DNA of 64,000 nt from the NCBI RefSeq assembly GCF_900091605.1, contig NZ_FMCQ01000001.1, positions 1,001,860-1,065,859 of the forward strand, read 5' to 3'. The DNA is from Micromonospora tulbaghiae. GTDB taxonomy: Bacteria; Actinomycetota; Actinomycetes; Mycobacteriales; Micromonosporaceae. Below are positions 1 through 10,393 of the stretch, in pieces (within the stretch, counting starts at the first letter, position 1; each line of letters opens with the position of its first letter). Position numbers and translations under genes: made by a program. A model generated the notes under the pieces. That model saw only the letters and a list, made by a program, of their open reading frames with translations. It did not search any database and had not been told where the DNA came from.

Positions 1-530
1 TCACCACCATGCTGGTGTACGAGGCCGCGCGCTCCTTCCCGGTCGAGAAGTACTCGATCCAGACCCCGGTCACCGCCACCGAGGGCACCCGGCTGGCGAA
101 CCCGCCGCTGCTGGTGCCGGTGCTGCGGGCCGGTCTCGGCATGGCCGACGCCGCGCTCGGCCTGCTGCCCGAGTCGTCGATGGGCTTCGTCGGCCTGGCC
201 CGCGACGAGGAGACGTACGAGCCCCGCGCGTACATGGAGTCGCTGCCGCGCGACCTCGCCGGCCTGCCGGTGCTGGTGCTCGACCCGATGCTCGCCACCG
301 GCGGCTCGCTGGAGCACTGCTGCCGGCTGCTCGCCGACCGCGGCTGCACCGACATCACGGTGCTGTGCGTGCTGGCCGCCCCGGTCGGCATCGAGCGGCT
401 GGAGCGCTCCGGCCTGCCGCTGCGCCTGGTCACCGCCTCGATCGACGAGGGACTGAACGACTCGAAGTTCATCGTCCCCGGCCTGGGCGACGCCGGCGAC
501 CGCCAGTTCGGCGGCATGCCCCGCTTCTGA
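1..530 (+). CDS. upp: Uracil phosphoribosyltransferase (5' end outside window)
   Basis: Salvage enzyme that converts uracil and PRPP to UMP in the cytoplasm. About 176 C-terminal codons are present; the reading frame is open to the left edge, so the start lies outside the window. The PRPP-binding loop is seen as [13 protein letters not shown] (about residues 87-99 of the visible part), followed by the uracil-binding C-terminal stretch ending [10 protein letters not shown], which is near-invariant in UPRT. Family length is about 210 residues, so roughly 35 are missing. A strong hairpin follows the stop, so this is the end of a transcription unit. In M. tuberculosis upp also lies beside the phosphohexomutase pmmB, matching the gene downstream here. 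Confidence 0.96.
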   Translation, partial: TTMLVYEAARSFPVEKYSIQTPVTATEGTRLANPPLLVPVLRAGLGMADAALGLLPESSMGFVGLARDEETYEPRAYMESLPRDLAGLPVLVLDPMLATGGSLEHCCRLLADRGCTDITVLCVLAAPVGIERLERSGLPLRLVTASIDEGLNDSKFIVPGLGDAGDRQFGGMPRF

Positions 531-584
531 CCCGGCCGTCCGGGGATCCGGTTCGACCCGGCGACCCCGGGATCCGGCTATTCG

Positions 585-625
585 GCCGAGAGGGCCCTTT
601 CCCGCTGGGAAGGGGCCCTCTCGGC
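585..625 (+). terminator. Rho-independent-type terminator after upp
   Basis: A 13-bp perfect outer stem (585-597 with 613-625) continues into a 6-bp inner stem (598-603 with 607-612, one G-T pair) closed by a 3-nt loop. There is no long T tract, as is usual in high-GC actinomycetes. It lies 55 bp after the upp stop and before the GPP34 gene. Confidence 0.8.
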
Positions 626-689
626 GTGAATCGGGCGGCCCCGGCGAGTCGGTGCGCGGGGGTGCGGGGAGGCGCTAGCGTTCCGGGCC

Positions 690-1376
690 ATGACTGGTGT
701 TGCGCTCGCCGAGGAGCTGCTGCTCCTCGCGTATGACGACGAAACCGGCAAGGCCACCATGCCGCGGATCAGCCTGGACCTGGGCATGGCCGCCGCGGTG
801 CTGGTCGAGCTGGCCCTGGCCGGACGGGTCGCGTACGCGGACGGGAACCTGGCGGTGGTCGACCCGGCCCCGACCGGCGAGCCGATCGCGGACGCCGTCC
901 TCGCCAAGATCGCCGCGGAGACCCCGCACACGCCGTCGTCCTGGGTACAGCGGCTGCGGCACGGGCTGCGCGACCGCATCCTCTCCGACCTCTGCGGGCG
1001 GGGCGTGGTGCGGGACGTGGAGGAGACCGAGCTGGGCTTCATCCACGTGCACCGCTACCCGGTGGCGGACGCCTCGGTCGAGGCGGACATCCGGCGGCGG
1101 CTGGCCGACGCGCTGACCAGCGGGCAGCTCCCGGACGAGCGGACCGCCGCGCTGGCCACGCTCGTCGCGGTGCTGCGGATGGAACCCGCGCTCGGGCTGA
1201 CCGGCGCGGCAGCTGAGGACGCCGGCCGGCGACTGGAGGAGATCGCTGCCGGCGCCGGGTTCTCCGGCACCGTGAGCCTGGACGACAGCGTGGTGCGCCC
1301 GTCGATCAGCCTGGTCATCGCCGCGCTGGGCCAGGCCGTCGACGCCGCCCTCGGCAAGCGGCCTGCCGCAGGCTGA
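690..1376 (+). CDS. GPP34 (Golgi phosphoprotein 3) family protein
   Basis: 228 residues, essentially all one GPP34/GOLPH3 domain: the opening ALAEELLLLAYDDETGK is the family signature, and the all-helical pattern with amphipathic leucine repeats continues to the end. Eukaryotic GOLPH3 binds PI4P and retains glycosyltransferases; the actinobacterial members have no agreed function, although a peripheral membrane role is plausible. A TAGCGT hexamer at 676-681 lies 8 nt before the ATG, suggesting a nearly leaderless mRNA. It converges on the phosphohexomutase, with a shared terminator between them. Confidence 0.85.
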   Translation: MTGVALAEELLLLAYDDETGKATMPRISLDLGMAAAVLVELALAGRVAYADGNLAVVDPAPTGEPIADAVLAKIAAETPHTPSSWVQRLRHGLRDRILSDLCGRGVVRDVEETELGFIHVHRYPVADASVEADIRRRLADALTSGQLPDERTAALATLVAVLRMEPALGLTGAAAEDAGRRLEEIAAGAGFSGTVSLDDSVVRPSISLVIAALGQAVDAALGKRPAAG

Positions 1377-1387
1377 GGCCGGTGACG

Positions 1388-1425
1388 GGTGCGTCCGTCG
1401 TCGCCGGAGCGACGGCAGACGCACC
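1388..1425. terminator. Convergent (bidirectional) terminator
   Basis: GGTGCGTC at 1388-1395 pairs with GACGCACC at 1418-1425, and the inner CCGTCG pairs with CGACGG at 1410-1415, with small bulges. It sits in the 55-bp gap between two converging genes and can serve both. Confidence 0.6.
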
Positions 1426-1431
1426 GGACCG

Positions 1432-3096
1432 TCAGAGCCCCAGGGCGGCGGCGATCTCGTTGCGCAGCTCGGCCACGGCGGCCCGCGCGCGCTGCCGGGC
1501 AGCCGGCACGTCGCCGCCGCTCACCGGCTCCACCACCTCCAGGTACGCCTTGAGCTTCGGCTCGGTGCCGGAGGGCCGGATCACCACCCGGGCCGCGCCG
1601 GTGCGCAGGATCACCACGTCCGCGTCCGGAAGCAGGTCGGACGCCTCGGTCACCGGCTGCCCGAGCAGCGCGGTCGGCGTGGCCGCCCGGATCCGGGCCA
1701 TCGAGTCCGCGATCACCCGCAGGTCCTCCACCCGGACCGAGAGCTGCTCGGTGTGGTGCACGCCGAACTCGGCGGCGAGCTCGTCCAGCCGGTCGAGGAG
1801 CGTACGGCCCTCGGCCTTGAGACCGGCGGCCAGCTCGGCGACCGTCAGCGCGGCCGTGATGCCGTCCTTGTCGCGTACGTGACCGGGCGCGACGCAGTAG
1901 CCCAGCGCTTCCTCGTAGCCGTACACCAGCGGCTCCCGGCCGCCGCCGGCCCGAACGATCCACTTGAACCCGGTGAGCGTCTCGTCGTAGGGCAGACCCC
2001 GGGCCGCCGCCATGGCCCGCAGCAGCGCCGACGACACGATCGTGGTGGCGTACAGGCCGGTCACGCCGCGCCGCATCAGGTGATCGGCGAGCAGCGCGCC
2101 CACCTCGTCGCCGCGCAGCATCCGCCAGGACCCGGCGTCGCGTACCGCCACGGCGCAGCGGTCCGCATCAGGGTCGTTGGCGACGGCGATGTCCGCGCCG
2201 GTGCGGTCGGCGAGCGCGACCAGCAGGTCCACCGCGCCGGGCTCCTCCGGGTTGGGGAAGCTGACGGTCGGGAACGCCGGGTCCGGCTCGGCCTGCTCGG
2301 GCACCACGCCGGGAACGCCGAAACCGGCGCGCGCGAACGCGGCCGTCAGCACCGCGGCGCCCACCCCGTGCAGCGGCGTGTACGCCACCTTCAGATCCCG
2401 TGGTCCGGCCGGGTCCACCACGGCGGCGGCCTGCTCGACGTACGCGGCCACCAGGTCGTCGCCGAGCACCTGCCCGGCCGGGCCGAGCGGCACCGCCGCG
2501 AGCGGGCCGACCGCCCGGATGGCGGCCTCGATGCCGGCGTCGGCGGGCGGCACGATCTGCGCGCCGGCGCCCAGGTCACCGCCGAGCTGCGCGCCCAGGT
2601 AGACCTTGTAGCCGTTGTCCTGCGGCGGGTTGTGGCTGGCGGTGACCATCACTCCGGCGACCGCGCCGAGCTGGCGGACCGCGAACGCCAGCACGGGCGT
2701 GGGCAGCGGCCGGGGCAGCAGCAGTGCCGGCCGGCCCGCACCGGTCGCCACCTGCGCGGTGCGCTCGGCGAAGGCCAGCGAGCCGTGCCGGGCGTCGTAC
2801 CCGATCACCAGTGGGCCCTCGCCGCCCTGGGCGGCGAGCCAGCCGACGAGCCCGGCGGCGGCCTGGGTGACCACGGCGAGGTTCATGCCGTTGGGCCCGG
2901 CGCGCAACGGGCCGCGCAGCCCGGCGGTGCCGAAGGTCAGCGGACCGGCGAACCGGTCGGCCAGGTCGGCCGCCGTGCCGGGCAGCCCGTCGAGGACCGC
3001 GCGCAGCTCGGCGCGGCCGGCCGGGTCCGGGTCGTCGGCGAGCCAGCGCTCGGCTTGCACGCGAAGGTCGTCAAGGTCAGTGGTATCCGCCGCCAT
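1432..3096 (-). CDS. Phosphohexomutase (phosphoglucomutase/phosphomannomutase)
   Basis: 554 residues, alpha-D-phosphohexomutase superfamily. The active-site phosphoserine loop VMVTASHNPPQDNGYKVY is near residue 150, the metal-binding DPDADRC near residue 309, and the C-terminal phosphate-binding loop RPSGTEPKLKAY near residue 507. It interconverts hexose 1- and 6-phosphates, feeding glycan precursor synthesis. Length and the TASHNPP motif fit the PmmB/long PGM group of actinobacteria (Rv3308 neighbourhood next to upp) better than the 450-residue GlmM group. Which sugar is preferred cannot be read from sequence. Confidence 0.93.
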   Translation of the reverse strand: MAADTTDLDDLRVQAERWLADDPDPAGRAELRAVLDGLPGTAADLADRFAGPLTFGTAGLRGPLRAGPNGMNLAVVTQAAAGLVGWLAAQGGEGPLVIGYDARHGSLAFAERTAQVATGAGRPALLLPRPLPTPVLAFAVRQLGAVAGVMVTASHNPPQDNGYKVYLGAQLGGDLGAGAQIVPPADAGIEAAIRAVGPLAAVPLGPAGQVLGDDLVAAYVEQAAAVVDPAGPRDLKVAYTPLHGVGAAVLTAAFARAGFGVPGVVPEQAEPDPAFPTVSFPNPEEPGAVDLLVALADRTGADIAVANDPDADRCAVAVRDAGSWRMLRGDEVGALLADHLMRRGVTGLYATTIVSSALLRAMAAARGLPYDETLTGFKWIVRAGGGREPLVYGYEEALGYCVAPGHVRDKDGITAALTVAELAAGLKAEGRTLLDRLDELAAEFGVHHTEQLSVRVEDLRVIADSMARIRAATPTALLGQPVTEASDLLPDADVVILRTGAARVVIRPSGTEPKLKAYLEVVEPVSGGDVPAARQRARAAVAELRNEIAAALGL

Positions 3097-3145
3097 TGCC
3101 TCATGAAAGCACGGCGGCGGATCACCAATGGCCGCCGGCCTCGAC

Positions 3146-5173
3146 TCAGTTCGTCGCCGTGAGCTGGAACGAGTCGACCATCGCGTCGAAGATCGGCTTG
3201 CTCTCGGCGAATCGTGCGTCGGTCGTGGAGAGGTAGAACGAGTAGACCTTGCCGTCCTTGACCAGGCCCCGCCAGATGCCGTGCCGCATGGCCTCGCCCT
3301 CGCCGCAGGTGTATTCGAGCTGGCCCGCGGTCTGGCCGGCGAGTGGCTGCTCGGAGACTGACAACTCGGTGTAGGGGGCCGGGCAGGTCTTGCTGTTCGC
3401 GGTCTTGCTCTTCAGGTTCCGCGAGGCGAACTCGGCCCAGCTGATCGAGGTGCCGCCCCACTTCTCGGCGATGACCCGCACCTTGCGGCCCTCGTCGTTC
3501 GGGTCGACGTAGTCGACGAAGAGGCCGCCGGTCTGCCGTTGCCAGCCCTTCGGCACCTGGATGGTGATGCCCTTGACGGTCTGCTCCTGCATCTCCGGCG
3601 CGGCGGCGGCCGAGTTCGACGGCAGCGTGCCCACGATCGGCGGCGGCCCGTCGTCGTCGCCGCCGCTGGTCAGCGCGATCACGCTCACCAGCAGCACCAC
3701 GGCGAGGCCACCGGCGGCGGCGAGCTGGACCTTGCGCGGCCACGCCTTCACCCGGCCGAGCAACCCCTTGGTCGCGCCGAGGGCACCTCCGCCGGCCGCC
3801 GGTGCGGTGGCCGGGGTGGTCCACGCCTGGCCGGTGCCGGGCACCGACCACTGGTTTCCGCCGCCGTACACCGGCTGGGTGGCGTCGACGGTGCGGCCGT
3901 AGGTGGCCGGCGTGGCGGTGGGCACCGCCTGGGTCGCGTCCGCCCCGGCGCCCTGGCCGAGCCGGACCGTGGCGTCCGGCGAGATGCGCTGGGTGGCCTC
4001 CGGCGTGCCCGGCCCGGACATCGCGCCGGTCGGGGTGTGCAGCGGGCCGGCCAGCGCGTCGGCGCTGGTCTCGTCGAGCGCGGCGGCACCCGCCGCGGCC
4101 TTCTCGGCCTGGGGCCGCTCACCGCGGCGCAGCGCGGCGAGCCGGTCGGTGAGCGACTCGTCCGGGCTGATCATCGCCCGGCCGCCGATCTGCCCGCTCG
4201 GCTTCGGCTCCGCCGCGATCGCCGGCGGCGTGGTCGGGCGCGGAACCGGCACCACCGCGTACGGGTCGGTGACCGAGTTGACAGCGGTCGCGGTGCTGGT
4301 CAGCGGCCCGGCGAGCAGCTCGCGCAGGTTGGCCCGGGCGCGGTGCACGTCCATCCGGCGGGCCGGGTCCTTCTCCAGCAGCCCCATCAGCACGCCGGTC
4401 AGCGGGCCGCTGCGCTGCGGCGTGGCGGGCGGGTCCTCGACCACGGCGTGCATGGTCTCGATCGGGTCGCCCTTGTCGAACGGGGGCCGGCCCTCGACCG
4501 CCGTGTAGAGCGTCACGCCGAGCGAGAACAGGTCGCTCGGCGGCCCGAACTCCTGGCCCATGGCCCGCTCGGGCGAGATGAAGTGCGGCGAGCCGAGCAC
4601 CATGCCGGGCGTGGTGAGCTGCACGTCGGTGGGCATCCGGGCGACGCCGAAGTCGGTGAGCACACAGCGGCCGTCGGTGCAGATCAGCACGTTCGCCGGC
4701 TTGACGTCGCGGTGCAGCACGCCGATGGCGTGCGCCACCTCCAGCGCGCCGAGCAGCGCGATCCCGATCTTGGCGACGGCGCGCGGCGCGACCGGCCCGT
4801 CCTCGATCACCATGTCGGCCAGGCTGCGGGCGTCCAGCAGCTCCATCACGATCCACGGACGGCCACCCTCGGTGACCACGTCGTAGACCTGCACCACTGC
4901 CGGGTGCTGGATCGCGGCGGCGGCACGGGCCTCCCGCAGCGTCCGTTCGTAGAGCGCGTCGCGGTCGCTCGGGGCGAGCCCCGGCGGGAGGACGACCTCC
5001 TTGACCGCCACATCACGGCGCAGCAACGTGTCTGTGGCCCGCCAGACCGTGCCCATGCCTCCGTTGCCCACCGGGGAGCGCAGCGAGTAGCGACCACCGA
5101 TGGTGGTGCCGGGCGCCGCGCGTCCAGTGGGGGGACTGGCCGGTCCGCCGCTCCACGTCGGAATCTGAGTCAC
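3146..5173 (-). CDS. Transmembrane Ser/Thr protein kinase (first of two paralogues)
   Basis: 675 residues with a GTG start. The Hanks kinase domain spans about 25-290: glycine loop GNGGMGTVW, Lys58, HRDVKPAN (Asp156, Asn161) and DFG 174-176, so it should be active. A long Ala/Thr/Pro linker follows, containing repeated Thr motifs (TQRI, TVRL, TQAV, TQPV at about 395-445), then one TM helix near 480-505 and an extracellular domain of about 160 residues. No PASTA repeats are present. The extracellular part resembles that of the kinase at 38225-40204. It is divergent from the mutase gene. Targets and ligand are unknown. Confidence 0.93.
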   Translation of the reverse strand: MTQIPTWSGGPASPPTGRAAPGTTIGGRYSLRSPVGNGGMGTVWRATDTLLRRDVAVKEVVLPPGLAPSDRDALYERTLREARAAAAIQHPAVVQVYDVVTEGGRPWIVMELLDARSLADMVIEDGPVAPRAVAKIGIALLGALEVAHAIGVLHRDVKPANVLICTDGRCVLTDFGVARMPTDVQLTTPGMVLGSPHFISPERAMGQEFGPPSDLFSLGVTLYTAVEGRPPFDKGDPIETMHAVVEDPPATPQRSGPLTGVLMGLLEKDPARRMDVHRARANLRELLAGPLTSTATAVNSVTDPYAVVPVPRPTTPPAIAAEPKPSGQIGGRAMISPDESLTDRLAALRRGERPQAEKAAAGAAALDETSADALAGPLHTPTGAMSGPGTPEATQRISPDATVRLGQGAGADATQAVPTATPATYGRTVDATQPVYGGGNQWSVPGTGQAWTTPATAPAAGGGALGATKGLLGRVKAWPRKVQLAAAGGLAVVLLVSVIALTSGGDDDGPPPIVGTLPSNSAAAAPEMQEQTVKGITIQVPKGWQRQTGGLFVDYVDPNDEGRKVRVIAEKWGGTSISWAEFASRNLKSKTANSKTCPAPYTELSVSEQPLAGQTAGQLEYTCGEGEAMRHGIWRGLVKDGKVYSFYLSTTDARFAESKPIFDAMVDSFQLTATN

Positions 5174-5364
5174 AGAAAAGCCACCGGGGGATATCGAGGG
5201 GGCTGGGACACAACCCCCCTATCTTGCTGGTTCCGACGCCCGATGCGAAACCCGACGCGGCGGGCGTTTAGCTACTCGACGGTATGTGGTCGGCCGCTCA
5301 CCTCCGGTGGGTCGCCGCCGTGAGGTGTGCGGTATCCCTCACCCACCAGGCGGTCTGCGCGTCC

Positions 5365-5376
5365 TACCATCCGGTA
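5365..5376 (+). promoter_or_regulatory. Leaderless -10 element of the mutase gene
   Basis: TACCAT at 5365-5370 is followed by exactly 6 nt and then ATG 5377. This places the expected transcription start on the A of the start codon and argues for that start over the 31-codon longer open frame from 5284. Confidence 0.5.
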
Positions 5377-6960
<1,584 letters not shown>

Positions 6961-6969
6961 ACTGTCCGG

Positions 6970-7013
6970 AGGCGGCCCCGCCGTGCACCCTCGGTGTGCG
7001 GCGCGGGCCGCCT
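6970..7013 (+). terminator. Terminator after the mutase gene
   Basis: AGGCGGCCC (6970-6978) pairs perfectly with GGGCCGCCT (7005-7013) and the stem extends inward with two wobble-type mismatches to about 20 bp. It begins 10 bp after the stop codon. Confidence 0.7.
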
Positions 7014-7121
7014 TCGCGTGTGCGATTCGGCGATTCGGGTAACCGGATCGGGTGAACGGGACGGACAGGCTGTGCGGTCGACGGTCGGACCCTCGTGTCA
7101 CCGTCGGGAGTCTTCCGGCAG

Positions 7122-7181
7122 CCGACAGTTGTCGTGCAATTGTCGGAGCGACAGTTAATTGCCGCGACTAATGCGACAATT
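7122..7181. promoter_or_regulatory. Cluster of four CGACARTT motifs (candidate operator)
   Basis: The 471-bp gap before the M20 gene is unusually AT-rich here. CGACA(G/A)TT occurs at 7123-7130, inverted at 7138-7145, and directly again at 7149-7156 and 7174-7181. The first two form a 10-bp inverted repeat (7122-7131 / 7137-7146, one mismatch, 5-bp spacer). A possible promoter TTGCGC-N19-TAGGCT (7349-7354 / 7374-7379) lies downstream. The binding protein is unknown. Confidence 0.5.
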
Positions 7182-7431
7182 CGGAACGACGGGCCGGTAT
7201 TTGTGGCCGTTGAAACGGTTACGCGTTGTAGGAGGTGGGAGGCGGATGACGGCGTTCGACCGCGATCTACCTGCTGTCCCGCAGATATTCGAGCCCTCTC
7301 ACCAGGGGATTCGTGACGCTGCGCGGTCCGACCGCTACGCGAAAGATGTTGCGCAGCGTCACCGCCGGAGGTCTAGGCTGTCTGCTGTCCGACCCGAAGA
7401 TCCATCCACTTCTAGTGATCGAGAATTCGAC

Positions 7432-8691
7432 GTGACGAGTGCGTTGACGCTGCCTTCCGGCGGCCTGCTGTCGTCGTCCCGGCCCGAGGCGCCGACCGCT
7501 TACCAGCCCCTGCCCTTCGAGCTCGACCATCTGCTCGCGCTGCGCGTACCCGGCCTCATCGAAACGCGCCGCCACATCCACTCCCACCCGGAGTTGTCCG
7601 GCGAGGAGTTCGAGACGGCCGCCCTGGTACACCGTGAGCTGTCCCTCGCCGGTCTCAAGCCGCGCCTGCTGCCCAAGGGCAACGGCGTCATCTGCGACAT
7701 CGACGGACGCCCGGACGGGCCGGTGATCGCGCTCCGCGCCGACATCGACGCGCTGCCGCTGAGCGACCCGAAGGACGTGCCGTACCGCTCGACCGTGGAG
7801 GGCGTCTGCCACGCCTGCGGCCACGACGTGCACACGTCGGTGATGCTCGGCGTCGGCATGCTGCTGGCCCAGCTCGCCGACACGGGCCGGCTCGACGGCC
7901 GGGTCCGGCTGATCTTCCAGCCCGCCGAGGAGATCCTGCCCTGCGGCTCGCTGGAGGTCATCGAGGCCGGCGGCCTGGACGACGTGGTGCAGATCTTCGC
8001 GCTGCACTGCGACCCGAACCTGCCGGTGGGCAAGGTCGGCCTGCGGGTCGGCCCGATCACCGCCGCCGCCGACAACGTCACCGTCCGCCTCACCGGGCCG
8101 GGCGGGCACACCGCCCGCCCGCACCTGACCGTGGACCTCGTGGACGCGCTCGGCCGCCTGGTCACCGAGGTGCCGACGCTGATCAGCCGCCGGGTGCCGG
8201 CCAACAGCGGGCTGCTGCTGGTGTTCGGCCACGCCTCGGCCGGCACCCGTTACAACGTCATCCCGTCCGAGGCGTGCGCGGCCGGCACGCTGCGGGTGAT
8301 GGACCGCGACACCTGGGACCAGGCGCCCGAGATCGTGGCTCAGGTGGTGCGGGACGTGCTCGCCCCCACCGGCGCCACGGTCGACCTGGAATACCTGCGT
8401 GGCCGGCCCCCGGTGACGAACGACGCCCGCGCGATCGGCGTGCTCACCGCCGCCACCGCCGCGGCGCTCGGCCCCGACGGCATCGCCGAGACGCCGCAGA
8501 GCATGGGCGGCGAGGACTTCTCCTGGTACCTGGAGCACGTGCCCGGTGCGCTCGCCCGCCTCGGCGTCGGCCGGAGCGGGCCCAACGTGGACCTGCACCG
8601 GGCCTCGTTCGACGTGGACGAGCGCGCCATCGAGGCGGGCGTACGCCTCATGGTCCAGACCGCGCTGCGGGCACTGGCGGCGGCGCGCTGA
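7432..8691 (+). CDS. M20-family metallopeptidase / amidohydrolase
   Basis: 419 residues from GTG 7432. Metal-binding HACGHDVHTSVMLG, the catalytic region QPAEEILPCGS and the dimerisation domain (GPGGHTARPHL) identify the M20D subgroup (hippurate hydrolase, IAA-amino-acid hydrolase, AmiA/AmiB). It probably cleaves an N-acyl amino acid or related amide in the cytoplasm. An in-frame ATG at 7246 has a very strong ribosome site (AGGAGG 7230-7235) and would add 62 residues, but that segment has poor third-position GC and rare codons (CTA, AGG, AGT), so I treat it as leader. The gene overlaps the converging DUF4349 gene by 44 bp. Substrate is not predictable. Confidence 0.85.
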   Translation: MTSALTLPSGGLLSSSRPEAPTAYQPLPFELDHLLALRVPGLIETRRHIHSHPELSGEEFETAALVHRELSLAGLKPRLLPKGNGVICDIDGRPDGPVIALRADIDALPLSDPKDVPYRSTVEGVCHACGHDVHTSVMLGVGMLLAQLADTGRLDGRVRLIFQPAEEILPCGSLEVIEAGGLDDVVQIFALHCDPNLPVGKVGLRVGPITAAADNVTVRLTGPGGHTARPHLTVDLVDALGRLVTEVPTLISRRVPANSGLLLVFGHASAGTRYNVIPSEACAAGTLRVMDRDTWDQAPEIVAQVVRDVLAPTGATVDLEYLRGRPPVTNDARAIGVLTAATAAALGPDGIAETPQSMGGEDFSWYLEHVPGALARLGVGRSGPNVDLHRASFDVDERAIEAGVRLMVQTALRALAAAR

Positions 8692-9637
8692 CCGGACCGC
8701 CGGCCAGCCCCGCCGGCATCGGCACCGGTTCGGGGCCCGGCGGCGTCCGCCGGGCCCGCACCCGGCGCCGCCACAGAAGCAGCAACCACAGCGGTACGCC
8801 GATCACGACCGCGAAGGGCAGCACCGCGCCGAGCACTGTGAGCAGGACCCGGGCCGAGGCCAGGAACGCCGTCCAGCCGCCGCCCAGCCCGGCCAGGAAG
8901 CCCAGGTCGGCCTCCTCCTCGGCGGTGCTGGCGTCCTGACCGAGGAACGTCACGGTGATGGTGGAGAGCGAGGTCAGGTCCGCCAGCCGGCGCTTGCGGG
9001 CCTCCAGCGAGGCCAGGTCCGCCTGCCGGCTGCCCACCTCGTTCTCCAGCCGCACCAACTCGTCCACCGAGGTGGCCCGGGCGAGCAGCTTGCGGGCGCT
9101 CTCCACCCGCGCCCGCTGGGTGGCGATCCGGGCGTCCAGGTCGACCACCTGCTCGGTGACGTCCTCGGTGCGGATCTCCCGGCGCTCCTGCCGGCCGAAG
9201 CCGGCGAGCTGGTCGATCACCGCGCTGAACCGGTCCGCCGGCACGCGCAGTGTCAGTGCGGCCCGCGCCTCGGCGTCCCGGCTCGACCGCCGGTCGGCGC
9301 CGACGAACCCGCCGGCCGCGGTGACGGCGGTGACCGCCTCCCGCGCCGCGGCCTCCACATCGTCCACCCGGACCTGCATGGTCCCGGTGTAGATGATGGA
9401 TCGCTGGTCGACCCGCAGGTCCGCGCCGCCGGTGCCGCCGGGAGCGGCCTGGTCGCGGTCCGCGCCACCGCCGTCCGCGCCGCCCTCGGCGGCCTGCTCG
9501 CGTCCCGCGCCTGAGTCGGCCGCCGGCGCGGCCGAGTCGCTGCCACTGTCACCGCCCGCGCCGCACGCGCCCACACTCAGCGCCGCTATCAGACCCACAG
9601 CCACCAGGGCCACGCCCCGGAGTCGTCGTCCGCCCAT
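8648..9637 (-). CDS. DUF4349-domain membrane lipoprotein
   Basis: 329 residues. An N-terminal lipoprotein signal peptide with lipobox LSVGAC (Cys near residue 25) is followed by an acidic Ala/Gly linker. The DUF4349 domain contains a long coiled coil (about 170-225, TEQVVDLDARIATQRARV...), then a C-terminal TM helix near 270-300 and a basic tail. The fold is found in cell-surface proteins of unknown function, some linked to membrane stress. The open frame extends upstream to 10114 but that part is antisense to the next gene; ATG 9637 starts the signal peptide. Its last 44 bp overlap the M20 gene tail to tail. Confidence 0.85.
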   Translation of the reverse strand: MGGRRLRGVALVAVGLIAALSVGACGAGGDSGSDSAAPAADSGAGREQAAEGGADGGGADRDQAAPGGTGGADLRVDQRSIIYTGTMQVRVDDVEAAAREAVTAVTAAGGFVGADRRSSRDAEARAALTLRVPADRFSAVIDQLAGFGRQERREIRTEDVTEQVVDLDARIATQRARVESARKLLARATSVDELVRLENEVGSRQADLASLEARKRRLADLTSLSTITVTFLGQDASTAEEEADLGFLAGLGGGWTAFLASARVLLTVLGAVLPFAVVIGVPLWLLLLWRRRVRARRTPPGPEPVPMPAGLAGGPVSAPPPVPAARSGP

Positions 9638-9761
9638 ACCCCGTACTCCGATCGTCGGCGGCCCCGCCAACCGGGACCGATACCTCGGACGTGACGCGTG
9701 GTCGCGCCGGTTCCGGCAGACTGCGCTCAGGACATCACGATTCGGTATTCGAGGAGTCACG

Positions 9762-10391
9762 ATGCAGGTGACCAAGTACGCGCACTCCTGCCTCCGGCTG
9801 GAGCACGACGGTGCGGTGCTCGTCGTCGACCCCGGTGTCTTCAGCGATCCGGCGGCGCTGGACGGGGCGGACGCGGTGCTGATCACCCACGAACATCCGG
9901 ACCATGTGGACGTCGCCACGCTGACCCGGGCGCTGGAACGGCGGCCGGTGCCCGTGCACGGTCCCGCGTCTCTGGCCGGCGTGCTCGGCGACGCCGCCGA
10001 GGCGCTGGTGACGGTCGAGCCCGGACAGTCGTTCACCGTCGCCGGGGTGCCGGTGCGGGCGTACGGCGGGCAGCACGCGGTCATCCACCCGGACATCCCG
10101 GTGATCCAGAACATCGGCTACCTCTTCGCCGACGTGGTCTACCACCCGGGAGACGCGCTGTTCGTGCCCGACGACGTGCAGGTGGACACGCTGTTCGCCC
10201 CGATACACGCGCCCTGGTCGAAGTTCTCCGAGGTGGTCGACTTCATCCGCGCGGTCGCGCCGCGCCGGGCGTACGCGCTGCACGACGGGCTGCTCAACGA
10301 CAACGGCTTCGGCGTGCTGGACCGGCAGTACACGGCGATGTCCAACACCGACTACCGCCGACTGGAGCCGGGCACCCGGATCGACGCCTGA
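9762..10391 (+). CDS. Metallo-beta-lactamase-fold hydrolase (UlaG-like)
   Basis: 209 residues. The metal-binding motif ITHEHPDHVD at about 46-55 and the downstream His/Asp ligands (GGQHAVIHPD, YHPGDALF) place it in the UlaG-like branch of the MBL fold. These are cytoplasmic metal-dependent hydrolases of very varied substrates, often lactones or phosphodiesters. The start ATG is preceded by GAGGAG at 9751-9756. The next gene begins 2 bp after its stop, so the two are probably cotranscribed. Confidence 0.85.
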   Translation: MQVTKYAHSCLRLEHDGAVLVVDPGVFSDPAALDGADAVLITHEHPDHVDVATLTRALERRPVPVHGPASLAGVLGDAAEALVTVEPGQSFTVAGVPVRAYGGQHAVIHPDIPVIQNIGYLFADVVYHPGDALFVPDDVQVDTLFAPIHAPWSKFSEVVDFIRAVAPRRAYALHDGLLNDNGFGVLDRQYTAMSNTDYRRLEPGTRIDA

Positions 10392-10393
10392 AC

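Noticed and set aside
5284..5376. 31-codon longer start for the mutase
   Set aside because: The extension has no family match, and ATG 5377 has a -10 hexamer at leaderless distance.
5174..5376. Cobalamin riboswitch before the mutase
   Set aside because: No B12-box-like sequence was found and the transcript seems to be leaderless.
9638..10114. Upstream extension of the DUF4349 gene
   Set aside because: It is antisense to the MBL-fold gene and lies before a clear lipoprotein signal peptide.
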